Below are positions 22,464 through 34,251 of a DNA stretch of 64,000 nucleotides, one piece after another. The position numbers and the translations under genes were made by a program. The notes beneath the pieces were generated by a model. That model made no database searches and was not told the origin of the DNA. It saw only the letters and a list, made by a program, of their open reading frames with translations. The stretch's first letter is position 1; each line of letters opens with the position of its first letter. This DNA is from Chrysopilus asiliformis. Its lineage: Eukaryota; Arthropoda; Insecta; Diptera; Rhagionidae. The stretch covers positions 90,423,848 to 90,487,847 of the forward strand of contig OZ035960.1 of the NCBI GenBank assembly GCA_964034945.1, written 5' to 3'.

Positions 22464-22628
22464 CACTCTAACTGCCACGTCAGTCAAAAAGACCTGACAC
22501 CTAATTGTATACAACGGCCACAATGAAAATTATTAAAGTGTTCGCTGCTTTGTTTCAATTTTTAGTGCCTTTTTGACTGACAATTAAATATTCGAAAAAG
22601 GCTTAAAACTGTCGTGGCAGTTAGAGTG
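22464..22628. mobile_element. MITE flanked by TTAA (piggyBac-like), 165 bp
   Basis: Terminal repeats CACTCTAACTGCCACG are perfectly inverted at both ends, flanked by TTAA at 22460-22463 and 22629-22632. An inner inverted pair AGTCAAAAAG / CTTTTTGACT follows. The TTAA duplication fits piggyBac-type mobilisation; no coding capacity. Confidence 0.85.
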
Positions 22629-22632
22629 TTAA

Positions 22633-23480
22633 GTGGCACAGCTTTTCAACTTTGATTAAGTATAGAAATTTTAAATTAGATTAGAAATGTCCAAATTTAG
22701 ACGAAGAAAATAACTTTAAGATATATGCAACTTTTTCTTTATGGCACAAATTAAAATGTGATTTTTTCCTGGACGTATTTTTAAGAAAACATAATTTTTA
22801 TTTTAATTGTGAAAAATAATGATATTATCACTTAAAATAATACACACTCTTGTTTTATTTGATACCCATTGTCCTTAAGTACATATTTAGGGATCGTTTA
22901 TTCTGGTTTTATGTACAAGTAAAATAATTATAATCAATTGCGGAATGAATTTATAAAAAAATCAAATAAAATGCCATAAAAGTGAACTTTTTCTTTAAAG
23001 TAAATGTGATTTGGGGTGGAATCGTGAAAGGTGTCAAGTGCTAGTTACTTTGGTGATAATTTAAAATGGTCACTATCAAAAGTGACATACCATAAAATAA
23101 TCATTTTCCATAGCACCAGAATAACTCGTTACAGGCATCCGATTCTGCAATTAAGAAGTCAGAATAACTAGTTACAGGCATTTGGAATATAACAAAATAC
23201 TCCTTGCGAGTAGAAAGTAGAGAATCTTTTTCCATCCCAATAAAACTTCTGTCTTCGATCAAAGGCACACTTAGAAAAAAAAACGGGTTCACATGTTAGA
23301 GAAAAGATTCCGTTTTTTTTTTTAAACTTTTATTTAGCTTACCTTCGTGTCTGTATGTTTATTTGTTTGTGTGTCTGTCAGATTCAAATCTTGCAATGCA
23401 ATTTTAACCCACTTCAACTCACCCGATTGACTTGAAATTTTGCACAAATACGTAAGACCGATGACCATTCAATATTTTCT
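22633..23480. other. No supported gene
   Basis: AT-rich intergenic stretch. About 23340-23470 contains TGTCTGT sites and a CACTTCAACTC-type block that recurs inverted at 30010-30070, flanking the tandem-unit family. Confidence 0.45.
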
Positions 23481-23915
23481 CTACTTCGTCTTGTAAGGAT
23501 AAGGGAAGGTCTTGTAAGGTTAACGAAATTATCCTTTTCCTCAAATTTTCCTTAAAAAATGTATTCTGGGGGTTTTTTTGGGTCTTTGAATCCGATTCTG
23601 GCATTAAGAAATTTGTAAGGATAACGGGAGGTCTTAAAAAGATAAAGTGATTATCCTTTTCCTCTAATTTTTCGGAAAAAATCTCGTCTGGGGGTTTTCG
23701 TCGCTGAATCCGATTCTGCAATTAAGAAGTCGATAAGGGTAACGGTAGGTCCTGTAAGGATAACGAAATTATCCTTTTTTTCAAATTTTTCAGGAAAAGT
23801 CTCATCTAGGAATTTTTGGGATCGGCTAAATCGATTCTGACATTAAGAAGTCTGTAAGGATACCGGAAGTTCCTGTTAGGACAATGTGATTATCCTTTTG
23901 ACTTGGATTTTTAGT
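23481..23915 (+). repeat. Dispersed repeat with ~120-bp tandem units
   Basis: About 3.5 units with the same blocks as at 20560-20850: AAGGATAACG, AATTATCCTTTT, GGGTTTTTTTGGGTC and TCCGATTCTGGCATTAAG. Confidence 0.75.
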
Positions 23916-24316
23916 CATACTAATCAAAAAGTTTATTAAACAAGCTTTTATATAAAAGAAATGCACTAAAAATAAAATAATAATTGTTTGGGCGCTGTGC
24001 ATCCGAAATCAAAGCGAGATAAAAAAGCATAAAAAACTTTTTTTTTCAAGCTTTTTTATCTCGTTTTTATTTCTCCCCTCAAACAGAATATTTGACGATT
24101 GCCTCCTAGAAATTGTAGTTTTTCTTATGTTTAATTTAATTATCCCAATCCTAGAATTATTCAACATTTTTCTTTGAATAATTTAATGCTACAGCAGAGG
24201 TCACATTGATTTTTTTTGCTTATCTCGAAATCATTTCCATTCAAGTAGGTAGCATATATTCCATGGCCACGATTAAAGTAGGGCGGGTTTTTCGATTTTC
24301 ATCCCTAAGAGTATAA
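23916..24316. other. No supported gene
   Basis: AT-rich. 24005-24065 is an inverted pair of AAAAAAGC/GCTTTTTT-like sequence with GAGATAAAAAAGC. 24270-24285 carries AGTAGGGCGGGTTTTTCGAT, like the outer end of the foldback at 35317. Confidence 0.4.
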
Positions 24317-24706
24317 ACATAACAAAAGCTATAATTGCCAATCTGGCAATTATTGAAAACCCGCCTTGAATTTTACGAAAAACGAATCTGCGAAAAATTT
24401 CAAGTCTCTAGCTCAATCCGTGCGCCCGAAATCCGCGCCACAGACGGACGGACGGACAGACGGACAGACGGACAGACGGACAGACGGACAGACGGACAGA
24501 CGGACAGACGGACAGACGGACAGACGGACAGACGGACAGACGGACAGATGGACAGACGGACAGACGGACGGACATGCTAAATTCAACTTTTTTTATCATT
24601 CTAAACTGGTCTGTAATTAATTTTTTTGTGTGATGACGGGATCTTGGCGTTACAAACGGTAAGGCAAATCTAATATACCCTTTGGTTTCACCATACGGGT
24701 ATAAAA
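24317..24706 (+). mobile_element. Helentron/DINE-1-like element, family 1
   Basis: Begins with the hairpin end ATTGCCAATCTGGCAAT, then CATTTTACGAAA-type and GCGCCAC blocks, a 135-bp GGACAGAC microsatellite (24442-24575), and ends with the terminal block TTTGGTTTCACCATACGGGTATAAAA. Internal sequence is largely deleted compared with 44668 and 52885. Confidence 0.75.
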
Positions 24707-24937
24707 AGGGGCTGGACATGGGATTTAGTTTTTTAAATCATTTATTTGGTCCTGATAATTAGCTCTTTCTCACTAAATCGGCAATTTACATATTTCTGAG
24801 GATTCAAGAGCTAAAACTTCAAGCATCAAAAACATTCGATTGAAATTAATTATCCAGAATGAATATCCCTACTAGAATTTTTGTTGTGACATACACAACT
24901 AGTGGCTGATACGTGCCATACACCAAAAATCCTGATA

Positions 24938-25221
24938 CACTCAGAAAAATGAAGGCTAACTCGACGACCTACATACGGCGTAATTGGCCTCGGGCAGGCG
25001 CGCATTCGCCTGCATGAGGGAAAGTAAAACTTGTGTTGACCTGTGACCGGAGAAATTCTGAAATTAAGCCACCAGCAGGTGAAGTAGGGCATTGGGAGCT
25101 GCACGAGTTGACCTTAGATAGGCATTTCGAGAATGTAATGTCATGTAATGGAAACCTCTATCAGCCAGCTAGCGGTCAGAGTTAACCTGACAAAAAGTTG
25201 ACCTGGACATTTTTCTGAGTG
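24938..25221. mobile_element. MITE flanked by TA (Tc1/mariner-like), 284 bp
   Basis: Terminal repeats CACTCAGAAAAATG / CATTTTTCTGAGTG are perfect inverted copies flanked by TA (24936-24937, 25222-25223). This terminal sequence type is widespread in insect MITEs. Internal GACCT/AGGTC pairs add more palindromic structure. Confidence 0.75.
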
Positions 25222-25536
25222 TAAGGGTTAAATCTTTTCCGTAGTAAACTTTTCTTAGTTTGGAAGCTGGGTGGCCTGGTGGGAGCTGGGCGATATATGA
25301 TTTTTAGAATATATTCGCTTTATTTTTATATATTACGATATTTCAAAAAAAAATCGCCAATTTTAAAATAATTATTTAGCAATTTGATCACTTTTTTGCC
25401 AAAAATTAAGCAAGCGTTAAATTGAAATTTTTCAGCATCAGTTAACTTAGGATAAAGCCGAAAATCAGCATTTCAGTGACATCATATTCAAAAAAAAATT
25501 AAAGTTTTGTTTAAATATTAGTGGGAAACCAGCAAA

Positions 25537-28500
25537 ATGAATCTTAGCCATATCACTTTTATAATTTTGCTAATTTCACCTGGTCAGGTAAAGAATCCAA
25601 AAGGATTTTAAGTTTTTAATGCGGATAAAATATAAATCAGAAGTAAAGAAACAGATCCTCTATGAGAATCACATAGATTTAGCAAACCATTTGTAACGAA
25701 TCGAATCAATCACATGAAGTTTAATAACGTAATGTAGGAGCCACACTAATCAGTTTTCTTTCTATCATTGATTGGATAAACTGATTGGTGTGAACGTAAA
25801 ATCAAACAACTGATTGTCAATCACGAAAAAATTCGTGGACAGATTAGTTTTTCTAACAAACTGACACTCAACTGATAGGCGTGAACGTTCGCGTCAATCG
25901 TATCGTATCAGAACAGAACCATTTTTTGAACTTAATGCAAGATTATATGTTTTCCATTGGACACTCCGGAGCGTCACGGAGCGTTCAGGGATAAATCCAT
26001 TTGTATGGGAAAAGGGGGAAGCAGTGGTCCGATTAGATATTGATGCGTGGATGATTTATGTAAAATCATATTCTAAACAAATTTTATCTTTATAAATTTT
26101 TCAATACGACTCACAGTTTTCGAGAAAATAGAAAAAAAAGTATTCAATTTGTATTGAAGGAGTGGTCCAAATGGATTTTGATAAATAGATAAGTTATGTA
26201 AAATCATACTTTGAACACATTTAATTTTTATAAAGTTTTCGATACGATGCACAGTAAAAAAGTAAAAAGTAAAACAGTAAAAAAGTATTCCATTTGTATG
26301 GGAGAGCGGGAAGTAGTAGTCTGATTGGATTTTGGTGTACATATGCCTGAGATAAACAAATTATATAAAGACTGTTTTTTTCGAACAACTCAAATTAGAA
26401 CAAAACCGAAATTCAAAATAATCCCCCATCATGACGTAGCAGCTGCCGACTAGTTGGCAGCGCCCACGAGACGCCACGAGCAGCCGTGGTAATCGCCTAT
26501 ACATGTTGCTGCTTCAGTTCGCCCTTTGTTAAAACCGGTTTTCTTTCCTAGTTTTATTCTCGTTGAAGTCTTATGGAAGCGACACGAAGCGGGGACAAGT
26601 GTGTTTGGGTTTGGGGTATTTTTTCCTTCCTCATAGGTTTTCGATTTGAATATTTTGACTGCTTACAATAACTATGTGACATGACAAAATTTTTAGTTTG
26701 TTCGATAATTAAAAATTTATTTTGAATTTTAAACGTTAAAATAATCAGCAAACTAAAAATTTTATCTTGTTATATTTTGTTCATATTTTTAAATTGCTTT
26801 GTTAAAAATTTTAAGAATGTAAATATCAAGTTTTAGCAAATTTCCACAGAATTGTAGTTTAATAAAGCAAGTAAATTTATGTTCGTTAAACAATTTAAAG
26901 CATAATTTAAATAATTGAAAAAAAAAAACAGATATGAGCATCACATGACTCCTCTGCAATATTTAAAGTTTCAAAAGAGAAAAATTATGTGAAAAATTAT
27001 GTTTTTCAAATTTTCTCATGAACCGTTAGAGATATGTAAGAACCGTTAAAGGTTAATTCCACACCAACTCATACTCGACTTGTATGGAGCTTGGAAGTCA
27101 CCTCTGTTTTTTTTAACTTTTTTCATTTGGATGTAGTTAGGGACCTAAAAAAAGTTACCCGTATTTTTTTGTTTGGCGGAATAACGTCCGGTAGGCGGAG
27201 GGGAGGGGGTCAAAGTCGGCGAAAACTGGAAATCATAAAATTTTTAAAAATTTGTAACTTCTGAACTGGTTTACAGATTGAGATGAAATTGAACATTTTG
27301 GAAAGGTAATTAAATTTCACCGTCACAAAAAATTTTTTTTTGACACCTTTCCGTCATTTGTAAAATTCAATTTAGTGACAAAATTTAAAATATTTCGAGA
27401 AAAACAGCAACAACTTCAAAGGTTTGAAAGTGTCAAAACACTTCCAGGAACTCAAAATTTTCACAGATTTATTCGAGACGGAAATTTTCTCGAAGTAAAA
27501 AATGTTTCTAACGGTGATACATTTAAAACATTTTCTTTTAAATGAATTTCTAATTAATTTTAATCTCCTAAGACTTTTGCAATAATATTATGTACATAAA
27601 ACATAAAAACCAATCGAAAATCAGTAAAATATATTAAAAAAAATTGTATTTGATTTTTTTTGAATTTTTTTTAAAAATCCACAACCCCCAAATTTTATTT
27701 GGCGAATTTGTATGATATAATGGTAGGTATTTACAGAAAAAATCAATAAAAATGTCTTTTTTGAGATATTTTAAATTTTGTCACTAAATTGAATTTTACA
27801 ATCTGACAGTGAGGGGAAAGGTGTCAAAAAATATATTTTTTTGTATCTTTCCAAAATGTTCAATATCATCTCAATCGGGGAAGCCGTTCAGATGTTACAA
27901 ATTTTTAAAGTTTTTGCGATTTCGAGTTTTCGCCGACTTCGACATTCCATCCACCTCCCGGACGTTATTCCCATAAACAGCTAGCGATACTTTCCCAAAA
28001 GTTGTAGAAAACTACGATTTCGGTAAAACTTCATTTGAAAACGATTTCAATGTTTTTCTTCGGCCAAGCGACATGCTCCGCTGCTCGTGTGCGCTGCCAA
28101 CCGCATGCATATCTGCTGCTTTGGGGGATTATTTTTCAAAGCTGAGTTGTTAGAGAAAAACAGTCTTTATATAATTTGTTTATGGCCTGAGTTATGTAAA
28201 ATCCTATTCTGAATACATTTAGCGTTAATAAATTTTTCAATATGACTCACCGTTTTCGGAAAAATTGCAAAAAACTGTTTCGACTATTTAAGAACTTAGC
28301 CTAGCCATTTACGAGAAACGCAACTATAAAAATTTCAAGTTTCTAGCTCAATTCTTTCGAAAGTTATGGTCCTCACGGACGGAAAACGGACAGACGGATG
28401 GACATGCGGAAATCAAAATCTTTTGTCATCCCAAAAAACCCTAGTGTAGTTCATTTTTGCGTCCGATGATTGGTTCGATGCGTTACAAACGGTATACGAA

Positions 28501-29243
28501 ATCATACATCATATAAAGTGTAAAAAATATGGAAAACTGACGCAGTTGCAACTGATTGAAATTTGATTGTTGTGGCCCCGACTTAAGAAAAGTATCATCT
28601 CGCCGTTAAGTGAATTAATCTGATTTTTTCATTTAGATATTTGACGATTGCACCTCGTAGTTGCAGCTTTTCTTATGTTTTTGTTAAATTTTACTTACAT
28701 TTTTGTTATTATTCTTTCAATAATTTTTTAAGAAACATTTTTTGTTTGTGATTCCAGGCAATTAATTTCTGGTATATTCAATTTATTACCGTTGATGTAC
28801 AAAATTTCGTCAAATGGAATAATTGCACCTACACATTGGCTAAGCAAAACCGGGTTCTTAATGTTAAATGCGAAATGTTAGAAGACGTACAGAATCCATA
28901 TATTAGGATGAAAGTTTACTTAACCGACAATGTGCGAAATTTCACTACACTAGATATGGAGAAAAGTATTTGCCAAGTGTTTTCAAGTTCCGATATCGGC
29001 AGTCAACTAATAAAAAATATAGCTTTGAGAAAAATGAATTTACCCTCAAAATGTCCGGTCAACGCTGGACTTTACGATTTAAAAGGTCTAAGGGTGTCTT
29101 CAATGGATATCCCGAGGCCATTGCGATTTATCGCGCCACCATTTCCAATTGCTGGCATAAAAATTGAAATTTTTAACAAAAATGTTACAAATAATATTGA
29201 TGTGTTAAGCATCTTTATGAAGGTCCATATGATTTACAGATAA
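25537..29243 (+). CDS. DUF1091 (DM8) secreted protein, two-exon type, copy 2 (3.2-kb intron)
   Basis: Exons 25537-25587 and 28758-29243, intron 3170 bp (GTAAAG...TTCCAG, phase 0), product 178 aa. Exon 1 encodes the signal peptide MNLSHITFIILLISPGQ; exon 2 starts AINFWYIQF and runs through NCTY, NRVLNVKC, SICQVF and KCPVNAG, keeping all four cysteines. The conserved PW before NCTY is KW here. The intron holds a family-2 Helentron-like copy split by a 1.83-kb foldback. The exons are intact and both splice sites are canonical, so the gene may still work, but pairing depends on a long transposon-filled intron; exon 1 is attributed by its match to the exon 1 of the neighbouring copies. Confidence 0.88.
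25735..25915. repeat. Palindromic segment in intron of copy 2
   Basis: CACACTAATCAGTTT and AAACTGATTGGTGTGAAC form a stem, and a third inverted-related block AACTGATAGGCGTGAACG follows. It looks like a small MITE; no flanking duplication is clear. Confidence 0.5.
25980..28535 (+). mobile_element. Helentron/DINE-1-like element, family 2, interrupted by a foldback
   Basis: Left part 25980-26351 and right part 28185-28535 join into one family-2 copy: internal modules, TTTCGAAAGTTATGG, a short GGACAGAC site and the terminal block GGTATACGAAATC. The foldback is inserted within the segment that reads TTTTGATGTATGGATGAGTTATG in intact copies. Confidence 0.7.
26352..28184. mobile_element. Foldback element in intron of copy 2 (1.83 kb)
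   Basis: Ends are inverted copies of ATAAACAAATTATATAAAG followed by ACTGTTTTT, AACAACTCA and AATAATCCCCC. A 7-bp direct repeat GCCTGAG flanks it (26345-26351, 28185-28191). Inside is a second inverted pair (about 27170-27400 and 27760-27990) on GGCGGAATAACGT(C)CGG and TTTAGTGACAAAATTTAAA. This core is also the arm sequence of the foldback at 35317-42132, so the two elements share a module. No coding capacity. Confidence 0.75.
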
Positions 29244-29375
29244 ACACACATTTTTTTATATTTAAAAAATATAATGTAGTAAAAAAATTTTTTGTTTGTT
29301 ATTTGTTAGTAACAATTGTGAGTTAAGTTTTTAAGCTGTAATATATTATTTCACCAGCAAGACGACGTTGCCTAA

Positions 29376-29540
29376 AGCGCAATTCAGACTAACGATTGCA
29401 ATTACGATTACGATTACCATTGAGCTTCCTCGACCAATGAAATCAGAGCTTTCTTTCCCCTATCGTAGCAAGCTTTGATCGCATTGGTCGAGAAGCTTCA
29501 ATCGTAATCGCAACCGCAATCGTTAGTCTGAATTGGGTTT
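29376..29540. mobile_element. MITE with AATTCAGACTAACGATTGC termini
   Basis: Both ends carry AATTCAGACTAACGATTGC in inverted orientation, followed by GATTACGATT and CTCGACCAATG in both arms, so most of the 165 bp folds into one hairpin. Target duplication unclear. Confidence 0.75.
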
Positions 29541-29654
29541 CAAACGCGAAGCAACATCAGCACGCGACCGGGATATTTGGCGACAAACATTGTGGCAAGC
29601 CAAGACGCCGATTCCAAGAACCTCCAGATGAGAATATAAAATATTTTATGATAA

Positions 29655-30070
29655 AAATGATTTTTCCCGAAAAATTTCAGGAAAAGGATAATCACGTTAT
29701 CCTTGAAGGACCTTCCGTTATTTTTACGGTCTTTTTGACTCCAGAATCATACTTAGCGACTTCAAAAATCCGCAGATAAAATTTTTCCCGGAAAATTTGA
29801 GGAAAAGATAATCACGTTATCTTTACAGGACCATCCATTATCCTTACAGGTTTCTTAATGTCAGAATCGTGTTCCGCGACCCAAAAACACCCAGGTGAGA
29901 TTTTTTCTACAAAATTGGAGAAAAAGATAGTCACGTTAGCCTTACAGGACCTTCCCTAATCTTTACAAGGACGTGAAAATATGGTATTGTCATCGGACTT
30001 ACGTATGTATGTAAAATTTCAAGTCAATCGAATGAGTGGAAGTGGGTTAAAATTGGAATGCGAGATTTGA
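29655..30070 (-). repeat. Dispersed repeat with ~120-bp tandem units (inverted copy)
   Basis: Inverted relative to 20560 and 23481: blocks GAGGAAAAGGATAATCACG, CCTTACAGGACC and CAGAATCGTGTTCCGCGACC recur about 2.5 times, ending in the GAGTGGAAGTGGG block. Confidence 0.75.
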
Positions 30071-30254
30071 ATCTGACAGATAGCCAAACAAATATGAAGG
30101 CAAGCTAAATAAAAGCTTTTAAAAGCACATTTCGGAAAAACTGGTGGGTAAGAAAAGGATTTTCAGTGGGTTATTGAGAAAAACAAGCGAGTTTTGGGAA
30201 AATCGGGAAATTTATTTACAGTTTTCGCGGGACAACTGCAGACTAGAATTGTTA

Positions 30255-30770
30255 GACTCTATATGATATAGGAGTTTATTCGATTTATTCTACCGTTTGT
30301 AACACATCGAACCAATCGTCGGATACAAAAATGTTTTTGGGCTGACAAAAAATTTTGATTTTCGCATGTCAGTCCGTCTGACCGTCCGTGCGTTTGTCCG
30401 TCGATCCGTGAACACCCTAAATTTTGAAGGCATTGAGTTAGACACTTGAAATTTTGTATAGTTGGGTATGTCGTAAATATGAAAGCTAAGTTCTTGAACT
30501 GGCTAAATCGGACCATTCCTTCCACCCTCCCCCATTACAAATGAAATAGTTTTTTCGGTTTTCTCGAAAACGGTGCATGGTATAGAAAAAATTATAGAGA
30601 TAAAAAGTGTTTAGAATATGACTTTACATAATCGTCTCAGACCCCAAAATCCAATCAGACCAAACCTTTCCCTTTTCCCATACAATTTGATTTTCCATAA
30701 AAATTTCGTGTGCTCTACTATAGAGTATTTGCCAATTAGCCCCTGGCAATCGTAGCTCTTCTTATATTTA
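30255..30770 (-). mobile_element. Helentron/DINE-1-like element, family 2
   Basis: - strand copy: terminal block at 30260-30320, GTCCGTC microsatellite at 30365-30410, then GACTTGAAATTTTGTA, AAGTTCTTGAAC, internal module and a hairpin-type end GCCAATTAGCCCCTGGCAAT with AGCTCTTCTTAT. Confidence 0.7.
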
Positions 30771-31113
30771 ATTTTTTTTTGTTGACAAAACTGCAAACTC
30801 ATCCTTTACACGAAATTTTATGAAAATCTAGCCCGAAATCTGATCGGTCCAATTTGTATTGGTAATGAAAAATCGGCTCAGCAATCACAAAAGCAAATAA
30901 AACGTACGCGCTTAAAGAAATTATTTTTATGTAAGAGATTTGATCAATTTTAAAGTAATTATTATTCAACATTTAAAAAATATTTTCATTTTTTGGAATT
31001 AAAAGAGTTAATTTTGTGTAAAATCCAAAACGTGCCACAATATTCCAATGTTGTCTAGCAACACAAAATCCATGTTAGAGATAAAATTAGTCTTGTTCAA
31101 AAAAAAATTTAAA

Positions 31114-31766
31114 ATGGATCTAAAATTTATTTCTTTTTTCATTGTATTTATTTCCTCTTCTCAGGTAAATATCTTAAAGCATTTTCAATAAAAACGAGTA
31201 GACTAGGCACCTACTTATCTGCCATAATATTTTAAAATTACTTTTGTCCAGTTTCATGACATTTAAACTGTTTCCAGGCAGTTACATCGTGGACAACTAA
31301 ATTCATTTCCGTTGATATAAAGAGTTTGGTTCCATGGATTAATTGCTCTTACACCCTGGCTAACCAAAATCGAATTCTAAACGTTAATTGTGAGATATTA
31401 GAAAACTTAAATGAGCCTTACTTTAAGATAAAATTTTATATGACGAAGAATCTACGAAATATCACCACATTTTCTATGGACAGAAGTATTTGTCAGATAT
31501 TTAGAAGCTCTGATATCAGCAGTCAAATGATCAAGAACTTGGTTTTGTCAAAAATTAATTTCCCCCCAAATTGTCCAATCGCAGCTGGAGTTTACAATTT
31601 AACATCTTTGAAACTATCCTCTAACGATATTCCGAAAGCGATGCGAATTCTTGGACCCCCAATTCCAAATGCTTGTATAAAAGTTGAGTTTGGGAACAAA
31701 AATGATAAAAAAGTCGTTGATCCAATATTGAGATTGTTTTTGAAAACCATTGTCACATACAAATAA
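31114..31766 (+). CDS. DUF1091 (DM8) secreted protein, two-exon type, copy 3
   Basis: Exons 31114-31164 and 31278-31766, intron 113 bp (GTAAAT...TTCCAG, phase 0), product 179 aa. Signal peptide MDLKFISFFIVFISSSQ; mature protein starts AVTSWTTKF. The family pattern PWINCSY, NRILNVNC, SICQIF and NCPIAAG is complete, with cysteines near 40, 55, 89 and 116. It reads TTKF where the other copies have a W(Y/F)(V/I/F)EF-like motif. The stop overlaps an AATAAA. It is flanked by a family-2 Helentron-like copy upstream and a TWA-type MITE 200 bp downstream, but both exons are clean. Confidence 0.92.
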
Positions 31767-31964
31767 AAAATCGACTTTTTCGGAGCAAGAATATTACGCA
31801 TTTAAGAAAATACTTATTAAAAAAAATAACACATGATGTAAAAAGTTTGATATTTTTTTGGAATTAAATTTTCTGAAAAATCTGGTATAGTGAACTGAAT
31901 AAACTAACAAACAAACAAAAATTGTCCATCTTATTTAATAAAAGGTTAAAAAAAACTAAACTTA

Positions 31965-32450
31965 AGCAGGGTTTATACACAGCGAGTAACTCGCGGCAAG
32001 TAGACGTAAATACACGCGATTTGACCTAGTGTGCGACGCTCGCATATGTGTGAGAATACTTGCCGCTCTCTCGAAAATAATAGAAAGCCATTCTATTTTT
32101 GTAGCGAGTAAAACCAATACAAGAAAATGAAACCGCGTACAAATGAGGTGGTTTTATGTGTGTGTGTTTCGGTTCATTTTATATTTGCTGCTTTGCCAGA
32201 AAACGTCGTAACATTTTAAGGAAAAAACGACACGGGCATAAAAAACTCGTCGGCAATAAACAGTTTTAGGTCGAAATTCGCAAATTTTTCCACAAAAAAG
32301 AGTCGTGATATTTTTTCTCAGAAAATTTTAGGTTATGTTTTCCTTCGGATGTCATTCTACTTGCAACGATTTACTTGCAACGTGTAAACGAAGCAAACTA
32401 CTTGCCTCTCTTTACTTGCAGCGAGTTACTCGCTGTGTATAAACCCTGCT
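31965..32450. mobile_element. MITE flanked by TTA (Harbinger-like), 486 bp
   Basis: Ends AGCAGGGTTTATACACAGCG and its inverted copy, extended by AGTAACTCGC; flanked by TTA on both sides (31962-31964, 32451-32453). A 3-bp TWA duplication is typical of PIF/Harbinger. A related but decayed end is seen near 37585-37700. Confidence 0.8.
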
Positions 32451-32884
32451 TTAGAGATAAAATTCTTCTTTTAGGGCTGTTGAGGGGCTGTTCATAGGGC
32501 TGTTGATAATAACATTTTCAGTAACCGATTCAGCAAAAAAATGGGTACCCAAGAACCGGCTACCCGATTCCGAGTTCAAGAATCGAGAAGTGATATGAGA
32601 GGATATATGGCTTCATACTTAGGACAAAAAATCAAGACAGCCAGAGTTTTTCTTTCTTGGTCTTCCACTTGGAACCGCTAAACATCATTTGCTTTTCATT
32701 ATACCGTATGGTGAAACCAAAGGGTATATTAAATTTGCCTTGCCATTTGTAACGCCAAGATCCTGTCATCACACAAAAAAATGAATTACACCAGTGTGTT
32801 TAGAATGTCCGTCCGTCTGTAGCGCGGTTTGCGGGCGCACGGCTAGAGACTTGAAATTTTATTCAGATTCGTTTTTTGTAAACG

Positions 32885-33365
32885 CTGAAACACATAGGAC
32901 TGCAAAGTCGACTGTGACTGCGACTGCGGCGTCAAGTTTGACGTCGAAAAATTTAGCGACCAGGCATTTACATGAAGTGACACCCATGACGACATCGACT
33001 GTGACTGCAGCTGCGACTGCGACGTATTTTTCAGCCAAAATTCTAAATTCACGTTGCGCCGTGAAGGTGCCAACGAAATTTTTAGAAAAAATCTGGGTTG
33101 ACAATACCAAAACCTTGGTGAAATGTTCGTACACCACTAGAAAATTACGGTACATCAAATACGCATACGAAATTAGTATTAATTTTCGGTAATTTTCAAA
33201 TCCCACAAGAACTTTTATTATTTTTCTTTAACACTATAGACAAATTTATTTTACACAAATGTCAAATTTGTTGTTGTTGAAGTGCTGCACGACGTTCCAC
33301 TCCACGTATCTGTGTAACCGACGGCACAATCGACGTCGCAGTCGAACTCGCAGTCCTATCTGTTT
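32885..33365. mobile_element. Inverted-repeat element with GACTGCGACTG motifs
   Basis: Both ends carry ATAGGACTGC(A/G)AAGTC-type sequence in inverted orientation, followed by repeated CGACTG(T/C)GACTGC motifs. It interrupts the family-1 copy between its AAATTTT and AAAATGCAAGACTAAG blocks. Boundaries are accurate to about 10 bases. The 132-codon frame here is a by-product of the repeats. Confidence 0.55.
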
Positions 33366-33419
33366 AGGACATAAAATGCAAGACTAAGTTTGTTAATGGG
33401 CAAAAATTGACCTTTAGGG

Positions 33420-34251
33420 GGGTAGGGCAGACCGGGGCTAGTAGACCCACTTTTTATAATCTACTTTATAGAGGTTTTACTGTAATTATTTCAGGTGCAG
33501 TAAAGACGTTTTTGGTTGGTTTATTCAATTGTGTTTCTTAGTCAATCTTTTATTTTGACTAATTATAAGTGTTTCAAATTTTTTTTTTCATTTTAAAAAA
33601 AGTTGTTCGATGAGTCGACTAACCCCGGGTCTGGGGTTTGTTGACTCTGTGAACGGGGTTACTTGACTCTATACTTTTTATGGGGAAAATGTGTTCGAAC
33701 ATATTAAAAAACTATAATAATTCTGAAAAAAATATATTCTTTAAAAAATTAATAACATTTCAGATTAACATAAATAAAATTTCATCTAATTTAAAAAAAT
33801 AAAATTAATTAACAAAAAAATATAGGTAATTCATATCAAGTCATTTAACCCCAGTATACTGTGAGTCAACTAGCCCCAAGCCGCCATTTTATTTTTAACA
33901 CACTCGTGAAAAAAAATGAAAAAGTATGGGTCAGAAAATGCTTCACTAACTCGTTAACTCATACATAAATTTTCACTTGAAATCACTGACGAGTTCATTG
34001 CAATTAAAGTGTAAGCTACAAAACAATTTAATTAACAAGAAAAAAAAAATTACTCACACGCTTGAAATTTCGTTTTTTCCCCTCACAGTTCGTTCCAAGA
34101 GCACTGTGGTCTAACGACGTTGGTTCACTGATAGCTGTCAGTCTCCCGAATAAACAGTCCAATTCACGCCGGTTTGTTTTCAACAGTTTTTGACTTAACC
34201 GCAATGAGTCTACTTACCCCTATAGCCAACTAATCCCGGTCAGCCCTACCC
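33420..34251. mobile_element. Inverted-repeat element with GGGTAGGGC termini, 832 bp
   Basis: Left end GGGTAGGGCAGACCGGGGCT and right end in inverted orientation GGGTAGGGCTGACCGGGATT. The interior repeats GACTCxACTAxCCC motifs. Removing it joins CCTTTAGGGG to CTCCATAAGAACGAAAAC, restoring the family-1 Helentron-like sequence. Confidence 0.75.

Noticed and set aside
24335..24719. Open frames over the GGACAGAC tract
   Set aside because: Same reason: microsatellite of a family-1 Helentron-like element.
32794..33206. Overlapping frames of 115-132 codons on both strands
   Set aside because: They span a Helentron-like microsatellite edge and an inverted-repeat element; composition follows the repeats.
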